Part shown: in pieces, positions 35,341 to 44,472 of the stretch | Layout: every line of letters starts with the position of its first letter | Numbering within the stretch: the stretch's first letter is position 1 | Origin: Haloarcula pelagica | Lineage (GTDB): Archaea; Halobacteriota; Halobacteria; Halobacteriales; Haloarculaceae | Direction of reading: 5' to 3' | Assembly (NCBI RefSeq): GCF_030127105.1 | Contig: NZ_CP126161.1 | Coordinates: 2,852,001-2,916,000 of the forward strand | Length of the DNA stretch: 64,000 nt | Notes under the pieces: generated by a model | The model's database searches: none | What the model was told of the DNA's origin: nothing | What the model saw: the letters and a program-made list of their open reading frames with translations, nothing else | Made by a program: the position numbers and the translations under genes

Positions 35341-36093
35341 ATGCTGACACTGGACCACACGATGATGCGTGTCGAGGACCTGGACGCCGCGCTCGACTGG
35401 TACCAGACGTACCTCGACTACGAGGAGAAGGGCCGCTGGGAGGCGGAGACGTTCACGAACGTCTTCCTCGGCCCCGAGGACGCCCACGACCAGGGCGCGT
35501 TGCTCGAACTCACGTACAACCACGACGGGCGCACGTACACGATGGGTGACGCCTGGGGGCACATCGCGGTCCGCTGTGAGGATGTCTACGAGGCCTACGA
35601 GGAACTGATGGACGCCGGCGTCGAGGACTACCGCGACCCTGACTCCTGTGGCGGTTCCTACGCGTTCGTGACAGACCCGGACGGTCACGAGATCGAGATC
35701 GTCGAGCGCGACCACGGTGCGAAGTGGTCGCTGGATCATACGATGCTGCGCGTCGCGGACGCCGACGAGGCGATCGGCTGGTACGTCCGGAAACTGGACT
35801 ACGATCTCACTCGGCGCGCGGAGTTCGACGACTTCGCGCTGTACTTCGTCGAACCCGACGACGCACCGCCCGAGGCCATGTCGGTCGAGTTGACCTACAA
35901 CTACGACGGCCGGTCCTACGAGATGGGCGACGCCTGGGGCCATCTCGCGGTTCGGACCGACGACCTCCACGAGACGTGGGACGACCTCATGGGGCGCCAC
36001 GCACAGGACTACCGCGATCCGGAGAGCTGTGACGACCGGTACGCGTTCACCAAAGACGCGGACGGGCACGAGATCGAGATCGTCACCAACTGA
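35341..36093 (+). CDS. Tandem VOC (glyoxalase I-like) protein
   Basis: 250 residues made of two similar halves (about 1-118 and 127-250). They begin LDHTMMRVEDLDAALDWYQ and LDHTMLRVADADEAIGWYV, and each contains 'ELTYNxDGR.Y.MGDAWGH' and 'GHEIEIV'. The H, E, H/E metal ligands expected for glyoxalase I are present in both halves, so one chain could form a complete two-site unit. Lactoylglutathione-lyase annotation is common for such genes. Haloarchaea use gamma-glutamylcysteine, so the real thiol substrate may differ. Confidence 0.8.
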   Translation: MLTLDHTMMRVEDLDAALDWYQTYLDYEEKGRWEAETFTNVFLGPEDAHDQGALLELTYNHDGRTYTMGDAWGHIAVRCEDVYEAYEELMDAGVEDYRDPDSCGGSYAFVTDPDGHEIEIVERDHGAKWSLDHTMLRVADADEAIGWYVRKLDYDLTRRAEFDDFALYFVEPDDAPPEAMSVELTYNYDGRSYEMGDAWGHLAVRTDDLHETWDDLMGRHAQDYRDPESCDDRYAFTKDADGHEIEIVTN

Positions 36094-36280
36094 ATCGCCG
36101 ACTGGGCCGTTCCGCGTCGGTTCCAACCGTGTTCTTTATGTCTGAACTAGATATGTCTGACGTACCGATGACACGCTCCTGATACGAGGACAGCCCGACG
36201 CTGAAACCCCCCGTATCGCCTCTACCGCCCGTTTTCGCGCGTGTGAAACCTTCTCATCCCGGTTTACTGACCACAAAGCA
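36094..36280 (+). other. Gene-free upstream region of the surface-protein operon
   Basis: No supportable gene. Two direct copies of ATGTCTGA (36138-36145 and 36153-36160) are 15 bp apart behind a CTTTATG box. They could be an activator site or a weak distal promoter. The rest is unremarkable up to the TATA box at 36281. Confidence 0.4.
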
Positions 36281-36420
36281 TTTATAACATCCAACGTTGG
36301 TTTAGACCGTACCCCTACCCATGGTGATGGGAGTGAGTACGATCGTTCAGACCGGTACGCGGGTCGCGTCTGCGATCGAGGAAAGCTACCGTCGCCGACC
36401 CAGATAGCAAATAACCAAAC
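36281..36420 (+). promoter_or_regulatory. Promoter and structured ~110-nt leader of the surface-protein operon
   Basis: TATA box TTTATAACAT (36281-36290) predicts transcription from about 36308 and a leader of about 110 nt, similar to the long leader I recall for S-layer mRNAs of other haloarchaea. The first bases can fold: CGUAC (36308-36312) pairs with GUACG (36337-36341), and inside it CCCAU (36318-36322) pairs with AUGGG (36327-36331) over the loop GGUG. Such a 5' hairpin may stabilise an abundant message. The region before the ATG has no SD. Confidence 0.6.
36321..36407 (+). other. 28-codon upstream ORF in the leader
   Basis: ATG 36321 opens MVMGVSTIVQTGTRVASAIE and stops at 36405-36407, 13 nt before the surface-protein ATG. 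Its start codon lies in the predicted leader hairpin. No homology or membrane segment is evident, so coding is doubtful. If translated it could modulate the operon. Confidence 0.25.
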
Positions 36421-39400
36421 ATGACAACAACAAACGAAAAGCTCCGCAGTCTATTCCTTGCGGCGCTGATGGTATTCTCCGTATTCGGAGGGACCGTCGC
36501 GCTCTCAGGGAACGCTGCTGCGCTGTCAGCGGGCAACGCTGCTGCTGGTAATACAGCGGCAGGTGCCGACACGACGCTGACAACGTCAGCAACGATAGAT
36601 TCGAGCGATCCGACCAGTATAGACGGCCTCCGTCTGGCCTTCGACCAGGCGAGCGCCGATGATGGTCTTCCGACCACGAGTAGCGCCTATTCCGTCAACA
36701 TCTACGACGAGAATGGCGACCTTACCAACCAGGGTAGTCTGAACGATGGAAACGGCATTTCCTACAGTGAAGGCTCTGCCATCCTGACGTTCAGCACTCA
36801 GGACGTTCAGACTGACTACGAGGTCGAGGTAGTCGTTGACGGATACACGAACCCGTCGACTGACGGCTCCTACTCGGGCGAGTACCAGCTGAACCCTGAC
36901 TCCAACGGACCGACCACCGGCATCTCGCTGCAGGTCGGTGACGGCACCGGCGTCGAAGTCACGGACCTGAGCGCGCCCGCAGTCGCGGCGCACGATCAGG
37001 ACATCATCGTGACCGCGAACGTCACCAACACTGGTGGCTCCACGGAAGACTTCGATGTCTCGTACTCGGCAACCGGCCCGTCCACGAGTGGCGCCGCTGG
37101 GACATCCACCCAGACGGTGAACCTCGGCGCGGGCGAGACCACGGAAGTCAGCTTCACGGTCAACACGACCGACCTGCCTGACTCCGACGCCAGCGCGGTC
37201 GTGGACTACACCCACGGCATCACGGCGACCGGTCAGAACACTGGCGACTCTGACAGTCAGACCGCCAGCCTCTCGGTCGGTACGGACTCTTCTGGTACGA
37301 TCAACATCGACGTGATCGACCAGCAGAGTAACACCGTTACCGGGACCAACGTCTCACTGTACCGCGCAGGCGACTGGGGCGGAAGCGTCGACAACACCGC
37401 CGCAGACCCGATCCGAGTGCTCCAGACCGACAACAACGGCTTCGTTAACTTCGAAAACCTTGCTGTCGGGGCTGGTCCGACCCAGTCTGACAGCGTCTCC
37501 TACGTCGCTGTGGCTGGCTACCAGGACGATGACTTCGACTCGAAGAGTACGCAGCTTGACCTCTTCGAAAACACGCAGCGGACCGACTCCGCGACGCTGC
37601 GTCTCGAACGGGTCATCGACCCGGCCAGCATCACGGTCGACACCATCAAAGGTGAAGCGACCGCCAACGGCCAGGATCAGGTTCAGTACGAGGTCACCGT
37701 CCGCGGTGATGTCAACAATGATCCGTTCCAGGGTGCAGAAGTGACGATCAGCGCCACCGGTCCGAACACCGCGGCGCTGACCTACGAGGACGGCGACCAG
37801 ACTGAGATCACGGACGAGAACGGTACCGTCCGGTTCAACGTCTCGTCGACCGACGAACAGGAAGTCACCTTCACCTTCGAGGAGACCTCGGAGAGCCTCA
37901 CGACCACCGCAACCGGTCTCTTCACCCCGCAGTCGGGTGAGGGTAACCTGTACGGTTCGGTCGTCAGCCAGGCCTCCACCAACGGAATCGAGAACGGCTC
38001 GGTCCACGTTGTCTCGGAGACTGACTACACCACCAACGAGGTCACCACCACGATCGACCTCGACAGCATCGATCAGGGCGACGCTGACGACAACACGGTC
38101 TTCCTGCGTCTGAACGACTCCGAAGGCAGCGTCATCTCGCCGGACGAGTACGACATCCGTGTCGCAGAAGGGCCTGTCGAACCAGGTGCCGAGCTCCCGC
38201 CGGGCGTCAACCCCGGTACGGGCGTCACTCTCATCGACGAGCTGAACTCCACTGATGCTGCAGTCGGTGGCGGCTACGCGCTCGTCGACACCGACGGTGA
38301 CGGCGAAATCGTCTTCAGCCACACGCGTCTCGAAGCCCGTGACTACTACGCACAGGTCTCGTTCGACGCGAACAACGCCAGCGACTACGACAACGATGTC
38401 TCGCGCGTTCTCCAGCCGGACGAGAACCCCGAGGCGTTCGTCAACGTCACTGGCACCACGAGCGGCGTCGTCAGCAGCGACGACCTCGGTACCGGCGATG
38501 CTGCCGTGTTCGAGCCGTCCGCCAACCTGACGGTTGAGCAGGCGGTCGCGGACTCGCGCGCATCCGGTGCCAACCTCGCCGACGCACCTGGCTTCACCAA
38601 CTCCTTCGGCGTCCCGACGGAAGGGACCAACCAGGACGGTGACTACGTGCTCAGCGAGATCCCGACCAACTACCAGGCAGGCGTCCAGTACGTCGCGATC
38701 GCTCAGGCGAGCGGCTACTCGACGGACTTCCAGGATGTCTACCTGCAGGAAGACGGGCAGCTGACCTTCACCGAGACCCAGGGGTCGAACGACTTCTTCC
38801 TCGAGCCGGTGCTGGTCCAGCCCGACGCAGTCAACATCACGCAGATCGGTCTGCGCGACAACGCGTCCGCGACTGCAACGGACGAGTTCAGCAACAAGTC
38901 TGACGAGTTCGTCCAGCAGGTCCCGCGTAACGGACGCACTGTCGACGCGTTCCTGATCGAAACCTCCGCCGAGGGCACGCCCGCGAACGCCACGGTCGAG
39001 GTCTCGATCGACGATACCTCGGTGAAGGGCAACTTCACCGGTGTCGAAAGCGGCACCAACGTCTCGGTCGACGAGGCGAACAACAACATCACGATCACGA
39101 CCGGTCCGGACGGCGCGGCGACCGTGCTGTACCAGGCCGACTCGAACACGCAGTCCGTCGTCACGAACAAGACGGCTGTCCTCTCGAACGACGAGTCCGC
39201 GACTGACAACTCCACCGTGGAGTTCGTCGGTCAGCTGACCGTCCAAGAGGCAGAGGTCTCCGGTATCGTTACCAACGAGAACAACGATCCGGTCCCGGCC
39301 AACGTCTACCTCAACGAGATCAACCTGGAAGGGGAGATCTTCACGCTGACGCCGGTCGAGTTCGGACAGACGGCCTCCGGTGAGGACGTTATCCGGACCT

Positions 39401-41178
39401 TCCGTATCGACCGTCTCAACAACTCCGGCGGCGTCATCGCCTCCGACACCTTCAACGCCTCGTACGACTCCACGCCCGGTGACTACGACTTCTCCGGGTT
39501 CACTGGCGTCTCGCTCGGCGCGAACGTCGGCAACCTGACGCTCGCCACCCTGTCGACCGACGGTGTGCAGGAGTCGTCGTCCTACACGCTCCCGCGCATC
39601 CCGTCCGTCGACCAGGACCCGAACGTCGACTCGCGAGTCGTCGTCCGTGGCTCCTCTGACACGTCCATCGCGGACGCCGTCAGTGACGGCACCGGCTTCA
39701 GCTCGCTCCAGAACGGTACGTCCGTGAGCACGCTCACCGAGCCGCAGCGGACCTCGACGGCCAACGTCGAGATCACCGGCGCGGCCGGCGGACCGTTCCA
39801 GGTCAACAACGTCGTCGTCACCCCGAACTCCACGAGCGCGGGGACGGCCGTCGACGTTTCGGCTGACGTTACCAACAGTGGTGCTGTCACCGACTCGACC
39901 GACGTGACCCTGAGTGTCGAAGACACCTCGGGCACGCAGGTCAGCGGCTCCAGCACCACCCAGACGATCGCTGCCGGTCAGACCGAATCGGTCAACTTCA
40001 CGGTTGACACGACCGGTCTCTCCGACGGCAACTACACGGTCTTCGTGGACACGCCGACCTCGGCTGCACCCGCGACGGCCAACCTCGAGATCGAGGCAGG
40101 AACGCCTTCGAACCCGCCGAACTACACGGTCAACAGCGTCACCGCGACGCCGTCGACCATCAACCAGTCCGAGAACCTCACCGTGGACACCAACGTGACG
40201 AACGTCGGCGGCCCCGGCGCGGGCTCGGTCTCGGTTGAGATCAACGGGACGAACGTGTCGACTGGCACGGGCCAGCTCGACATCATCTTCCTGCTGGACG
40301 ACTCCTCGAGCATGGATCCGTTCATCCAGGATCTGACGGACGCAACGCAGGACTTCGCTGCCCGCGTTGACCAGTCCGCAGACGCCCAGTACGCTGTCGT
40401 CACGTACGGCGACGGCTCGGTCCAGATCCAGCAGACCCTCAGCGACAACGTCACCCAGACGCAGAACACCCTCGGGAACGTCTGTCCCGGTGGCTTCTGT
40501 TCCGGTGGCACTGAGGTCAACTACGACGCGATCAACGAGTCCCTGACCGGTGGTCAGCTGGGCCTGCGTGCGAACGCACGTCCGGTCATCATCGACCTCA
40601 CCGACGAAGGGAACAACAACCAGACCAACAGCGATGGCGACATCACCACGCCGACCCAGAGTGAGATTTCCACGCTGCTGGAAGACGAGAACGCGAAGTA
40701 CATCGCAGTCACTGAACCCGATGTCAAAGGCGGGTTCCAGTACCCGGCCGCCGACGACAAGCGCGTGCTTGTCAACGAGACGGCTGACGCACAGTACTTC
40801 AACATCAACTCGCAGAACCTCAGCGACCAGTTCGCCAACGAGATCGCCGGTGACGTTGCGAACGCGAGCGGCGGCCAGTCGATCACGCTGAACACCAGCG
40901 AGAGCGGCACGGTCACGTTCGACTTCGACAGCTCCACCACCGGTACGCTCGCGCCCGGCGACTACACGGTCACTGCGAGCACCGACAACAGTAGCGCATC
41001 GACGAACCTGACTGTCCAGGCCGGCAGCAGCCCGCCGTCCTCGATCGTTGACCAGTACGATACGAACGGGACGCCCGGCATCCAGACCGGCGAAGTCCTC
41101 GACGCTATCGTCGACTTCAACAACGGACAGATCACCCAGGGCGACATCCTGGACATCATCGTCGCGTTCAACAGCTAA
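36421..41178 (+). CDS. Giant secreted surface protein: CARDB-like and von Willebrand A domains, dockerin-like C-terminus
   Basis: 1585 residues. Residues 1-36 are an S-layer-type Sec signal (LRSLFLAALMVFSVFGGTVA). Ig-like/CARDB-like domains follow: about 178-290, many Asn-Thr-rich repeats in the middle, and about 1118-1225 ('GTAVDVSADVTNSGAVTDS'). A vWA domain (about 1285-1483) has a MIDAS DxSxS at D1293, S1295, S1297 (LLDDSSSM), then GGTEVNYDAI and VIIDLTD. It interrupts a third CARDB-like unit that begins before it and resumes with GTLAPGDYTVTAS. Residues 1541-1585 are dockerin-like: YDTNGTPGIQTGEVLDAIV followed by ITQGDILDIIVAFN. Many N-glycosylation sequons. There is no membrane anchor or PGF-CTERM. 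The S-layer glycoprotein gene follows after 16 bp, so this is probably its envelope partner. Confidence 0.85.
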   Translation: MTTTNEKLRSLFLAALMVFSVFGGTVALSGNAAALSAGNAAAGNTAAGADTTLTTSATIDSSDPTSIDGLRLAFDQASADDGLPTTSSAYSVNIYDENGDLTNQGSLNDGNGISYSEGSAILTFSTQDVQTDYEVEVVVDGYTNPSTDGSYSGEYQLNPDSNGPTTGISLQVGDGTGVEVTDLSAPAVAAHDQDIIVTANVTNTGGSTEDFDVSYSATGPSTSGAAGTSTQTVNLGAGETTEVSFTVNTTDLPDSDASAVVDYTHGITATGQNTGDSDSQTASLSVGTDSSGTINIDVIDQQSNTVTGTNVSLYRAGDWGGSVDNTAADPIRVLQTDNNGFVNFENLAVGAGPTQSDSVSYVAVAGYQDDDFDSKSTQLDLFENTQRTDSATLRLERVIDPASITVDTIKGEATANGQDQVQYEVTVRGDVNNDPFQGAEVTISATGPNTAALTYEDGDQTEITDENGTVRFNVSSTDEQEVTFTFEETSESLTTTATGLFTPQSGEGNLYGSVVSQASTNGIENGSVHVVSETDYTTNEVTTTIDLDSIDQGDADDNTVFLRLNDSEGSVISPDEYDIRVAEGPVEPGAELPPGVNPGTGVTLIDELNSTDAAVGGGYALVDTDGDGEIVFSHTRLEARDYYAQVSFDANNASDYDNDVSRVLQPDENPEAFVNVTGTTSGVVSSDDLGTGDAAVFEPSANLTVEQAVADSRASGANLADAPGFTNSFGVPTEGTNQDGDYVLSEIPTNYQAGVQYVAIAQASGYSTDFQDVYLQEDGQLTFTETQGSNDFFLEPVLVQPDAVNITQIGLRDNASATATDEFSNKSDEFVQQVPRNGRTVDAFLIETSAEGTPANATVEVSIDDTSVKGNFTGVESGTNVSVDEANNNITITTGPDGAATVLYQADSNTQSVVTNKTAVLSNDESATDNSTVEFVGQLTVQEAEVSGIVTNENNDPVPANVYLNEINLEGEIFTLTPVEFGQTASGEDVIRTFRIDRLNNSGGVIASDTFNASYDSTPGDYDFSGFTGVSLGANVGNLTLATLSTDGVQESSSYTLPRIPSVDQDPNVDSRVVVRGSSDTSIADAVSDGTGFSSLQNGTSVSTLTEPQRTSTANVEITGAAGGPFQVNNVVVTPNSTSAGTAVDVSADVTNSGAVTDSTDVTLSVEDTSGTQVSGSSTTQTIAAGQTESVNFTVDTTGLSDGNYTVFVDTPTSAAPATANLEIEAGTPSNPPNYTVNSVTATPSTINQSENLTVDTNVTNVGGPGAGSVSVEINGTNVSTGTGQLDIIFLLDDSSSMDPFIQDLTDATQDFAARVDQSADAQYAVVTYGDGSVQIQQTLSDNVTQTQNTLGNVCPGGFCSGGTEVNYDAINESLTGGQLGLRANARPVIIDLTDEGNNNQTNSDGDITTPTQSEISTLLEDENAKYIAVTEPDVKGGFQYPAADDKRVLVNETADAQYFNINSQNLSDQFANEIAGDVANASGGQSITLNTSESGTVTFDFDSSTTGTLAPGDYTVTASTDNSSASTNLTVQAGSSPPSSIVDQYDTNGTPGIQTGEVLDAIVDFNNGQITQGDILDIIVAFNS

Positions 41179-41194
41179 CGAGGTAAATCAACAC

Positions 41195-44100
41195 ATGACA
41201 AACACAATGAAGACGGTACAGGCGGTCGCGATGACAGCCCTGATGGTGCTGTCAGTCGTTGCGATCTCCGCGCCCGCAGCTGCGGCTCCCGCGGCAGATC
41301 TCTCCGCCTCTACCAACGCTGGTTCCCTCCAGCCTGGCGATACGTTCGAAGTGACGTACACACTCGAAAACACCGGGGCTGACCCCGGCCTTGCAGGCAG
41401 TCTCGAGTTCGACACCCCGTCGGAAGTCAGCGTGGTTTCCGCGAGCGGTGACGGACAGCTGAACTCGGGGACGGTCCTGTACGGAGTCACGGGCAACACG
41501 ATCGCGTCCGGTGACTCGGTCCAGACGACCGTCACCTTCGAAGTTGACAGTGGTGCCGCCGACGGTGACTACGATGTCACCGCCGACGGTACGCTGCAGG
41601 ACTCGTCGACTTCCTCGACCGACTCGACGACCTCGACGGTCACCGTCTCGTCGAGCACCAGCCCGCCGCCGAGCGACTCCCAGCCCGGCGCACCCGACCT
41701 GCGTAAGGCGACTCACTACGAGGACGCGCAGGAAGGCGTCATCCTCGAGCTGGCGTTCACCGAGGACGTCACCGAGGACAACCCGGAAGTCACCGTCCAC
41801 CTCAGCAACGACACGGACGTTTCCGTCCCTGACTCGTGGATCCAGGCACCCGACGGCGGGCGCGTGGTCGTGGACACGCAGGGCAACGTCTACAACCGCA
41901 TCGAGGAAGTCACTGTCTCCGGCTACGAGGACAGTGACGGTAACAGCCTCGGTGAAGTCACGATCGACGCGAAGTTCGCACCGGAAACCGTCAACACGCT
42001 CACGAACGACAACGTTGAGGCCTTCCAGGGCTCCAACGTCACGTTCGAGGGTAACGTCGGCGACGAGTTCGACGTTAACACGCGAACCGACGACGACCTG
42101 GACTTCTCGACCACGCGTGGTACGGGAGCGAACAGCCAGGTCTACGTCTGGAACACCGACAACCGCGATGTGGGCGACTACCGCATCGAGAACGACGCAG
42201 CGGGTACCAACAGCTCGCTGGCGCTCGAAGACCTCGGCCTCACGGTCGAGGCTGACGAGGACACGTTCGAGGACGACGAGAACGTGACCGCGACGATCGA
42301 ATCCAACGACATCAACCGCGAGGTCGATGTCGACCTGCTCGACTCCTCTGGAGACGAGGAGGAAGAGACGACCGTGACCGTTGACTCCGATGGTGAGGCC
42401 GAGGTCGACTTCGGTGAAGTCGACACCGGTAACTACACGATCGAAGCAACGGACGTTAACACGCAGGTCACCGCAGAGAGCGACGAGTTCGAAGTCGTCG
42501 AAGCCGGTGACATGGAAGCCAGCTTCGCGGACGACGGTGTCTTCGTCGAGGAGAGTGGTGACGTGGCGAACGTCACGATCAACCTCGAGAACACCGACAC
42601 CGCGCTGCTGAACATCGGTGACGAGTCCGACGACAACTACAACCTGCTGCTGAACCTGACGGACGACAGCGACAACGGTCAGGTCACTGTCCAGTTCAAC
42701 AGCTACTCCGCGGGCGCGGTCCCGATGGACCAGATCGAACCCGCCGTCGTCACCGTCGCTGACGATGACGACGAACTCGAAGTGATCGAACGCAACGGTA
42801 ACTTCGTCGACACCAACCGTGAGGTCGGGGAGAACCTCCTCGACGCCACGGACTACGAGATGAACGTTACCGGTGAGAACGACAACGATGTCACGGCCGA
42901 CAACGAGCAGGATGTCGGGACGATCTCCCTCCAGGAGCGCTCGACCGAGGATCTGCAGACGTGGGTCGCTCCGGAAGAGGAGTTCAGTGACATCGAGGAT
43001 CTCGACAACGACGAGGTCGGCGATGTCTACCAGCTGATCGAGGACGGCTCGCTGACCCAGTCGGACACCCTCGCCACGCAGGACACGCTGGTCCTGCAGG
43101 TTCAGGCCTCCGGTCTCGAAGGCCTGTTCAAGTACCACTCGGAAGTTGACGGCCTCTCGGAGGCCGCTGCGCTGCAGGCCCACACGGGTAACTTCCAGAA
43201 CACCGACACCGGCCACATCTCGGCCGTGCTCGAAGACGAGAACCCAGGCGCGAACGTTGAGGACGACGACATCGGCGTCGACGACCTCAACAGCGGCGAC
43301 CTGCACGTTCTCGTCGACGAGGAGAACAACTCGCACTTCGTCGCAATCGACAGCCAGGGCCTCGTCGCCATGGATGTCGAGGACGACGACGAGTACACCG
43401 CCAACTTCAGTGTTGCCAACGAGGACTACACTGAGCTCAACGACGACGACGAGGTTCAGGACGTTAACATGACGTTCAACGTCCAGGACCGCGACGACGA
43501 AACCAGCCTGAACAACGACAACGATGTCGTTGTCCGCGCCGCTGAGGGCCAGAACATCAGCGGTACCACCGTCGCCGCCCCCGGCACCGAACTCACCGTT
43601 CGGATCCGGAGCGACGACTCCAGCGCGCCGTTCCTGAAGCAGCCGACCGCTGTCGTCCAGCCGGACGGTTCCTTCACGGCCACGGCTGACTTCAGCGAGG
43701 AGCAGCCCGGCGCGAACTTCACCGCACAGGTCCGCCTGAGCGGTCAGAACCTGGGCGAAGAGATTGACGGACAGGTCTCCGCCGCACCGGTGGCCTCCGT
43801 CAGTATCAGCGACCAGGAATCCGACGGCGAGACCGTCACCGTTGACAGCGCGTCGCTGTCCGACGGTGGCTTTGTCGTCATCCACGATGGCACGCTCCTC
43901 GACGGCGAAGTCGAGGATAGCGTCATCGGGAACTCCGACTACCTCGAGTCCGGTAGCCACGAGGACATCGAGATCACCGTGGACGCCCAGGAAGAGGACT
44001 TCACGGCGATCGCGATGCCGCACCTCGACACGAACGGCAACGAGGAGTACGACTTCCCGAGTGCTGACGGTCCCTACACCGAGAACGGCTCGGCAGTGAC

Positions 44101-44332
44101 CGACGCAGCGAACGTGACGGTCGTCACCTCGACGCCGACGCCGACGCCGACGCCGACGGACGAGCCGACGGCAACGCCGACGCCGACGCCGACCGAGGAG
44201 CCGACCACGGACATGAGCACGCCGACCGACGAACCGACCACCACGTCCCAGGACGGTCCCGGCTTCACCGCTGTGATCGCTCTGGTCGCGCTGGTCGCCG
44301 CGGCACTGCTCGCAGTCCGCCGTAACAACTAA
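41195..44332 (+). CDS. S-layer-type surface glycoprotein with cohesin-like N-domain and PGF-CTERM
   Basis: 1045 residues from ATG 41195; an SD-like GAGGT sits 10 nt before it and the spacer to the previous gene is 16 bp, so it is read from the same mRNA. Signal peptide about 1-33. Residues about 35-150 look like a cohesin: 'LQPGDTFEVTYTLENTGA', then LAGSLEFDTPSEVSVVSA, then SGDSVQTTVTFEV. Very acidic S-layer-type domains follow. A late domain (SISDQESDGETVTVDSASLS, VVIHDGTLLDGEV, AMPHLDTNGNEEYDF) is common in haloarchaeal surface glycoproteins. Then a Thr/Pro stretch suited to O-glycosylation, and a PGF-CTERM tail (DGPGFTAVIALVALVAAALL, AVRRNN), the archaeosortase A signal. A likely main S-layer protein. 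Confidence 0.88.
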   Translation: MTNTMKTVQAVAMTALMVLSVVAISAPAAAAPAADLSASTNAGSLQPGDTFEVTYTLENTGADPGLAGSLEFDTPSEVSVVSASGDGQLNSGTVLYGVTGNTIASGDSVQTTVTFEVDSGAADGDYDVTADGTLQDSSTSSTDSTTSTVTVSSSTSPPPSDSQPGAPDLRKATHYEDAQEGVILELAFTEDVTEDNPEVTVHLSNDTDVSVPDSWIQAPDGGRVVVDTQGNVYNRIEEVTVSGYEDSDGNSLGEVTIDAKFAPETVNTLTNDNVEAFQGSNVTFEGNVGDEFDVNTRTDDDLDFSTTRGTGANSQVYVWNTDNRDVGDYRIENDAAGTNSSLALEDLGLTVEADEDTFEDDENVTATIESNDINREVDVDLLDSSGDEEEETTVTVDSDGEAEVDFGEVDTGNYTIEATDVNTQVTAESDEFEVVEAGDMEASFADDGVFVEESGDVANVTINLENTDTALLNIGDESDDNYNLLLNLTDDSDNGQVTVQFNSYSAGAVPMDQIEPAVVTVADDDDELEVIERNGNFVDTNREVGENLLDATDYEMNVTGENDNDVTADNEQDVGTISLQERSTEDLQTWVAPEEEFSDIEDLDNDEVGDVYQLIEDGSLTQSDTLATQDTLVLQVQASGLEGLFKYHSEVDGLSEAAALQAHTGNFQNTDTGHISAVLEDENPGANVEDDDIGVDDLNSGDLHVLVDEENNSHFVAIDSQGLVAMDVEDDDEYTANFSVANEDYTELNDDDEVQDVNMTFNVQDRDDETSLNNDNDVVVRAAEGQNISGTTVAAPGTELTVRIRSDDSSAPFLKQPTAVVQPDGSFTATADFSEEQPGANFTAQVRLSGQNLGEEIDGQVSAAPVASVSISDQESDGETVTVDSASLSDGGFVVIHDGTLLDGEVEDSVIGNSDYLESGSHEDIEITVDAQEEDFTAIAMPHLDTNGNEEYDFPSADGPYTENGSAVTDAANVTVVTSTPTPTPTPTDEPTATPTPTPTEEPTTDMSTPTDEPTTTSQDGPGFTAVIALVALVAAALLAVRRNN
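44128..44200 (+). repeat. ACGCCG-rich repeat coding the Thr-Pro stalk
   Basis: Runs of ACGCCG encode alternating Thr-Pro (TPTPTPTPTDEP, TPTPTPTEEP) just before the PGF-CTERM tail. Such Thr-rich stalks are O-glycosylated in haloarchaeal S-layer proteins and span from the membrane to the lattice. Confidence 0.8.
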
Positions 44333-44371
44333 CGGGATCACCTCCCGTCTCTGAACATCGCCTTTTCTTTC
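44332..44371 (+). terminator. Hairpin/U-rich terminator after the S-layer gene
   Basis: ACGGGA (44332-44337) pairs with TCCCGT (44343-44348), followed by the T-rich CCTTTTCTTT at 44361-44370. It begins at the stop codon and separates the surface operon from artA. Confidence 0.55.
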
Positions 44372-44440
44372 GCGCGCTGATCCGGTAGCGACAGCTCCGT
44401 TCGGTATCGTCTTGGAGCCACACGCGGGCGTAACGACAAA

Positions 44441-44450
44441 GCATATAGGC
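44441..44450 (+). promoter_or_regulatory. TATA box of artA
   Basis: AGCATATAGG lies about 26 bp before ATG 44473, implying a leaderless artA transcript independent of the S-layer mRNA. Confidence 0.55.
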
Positions 44451-44472
44451 CGGATTTGCCAACATACGCGCA

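Noticed and set aside
36321-36407. The 28-codon ORF in the leader as a definite gene
   Set aside because: No homology, and the start is buried in a predicted hairpin; kept only as a possible uORF.
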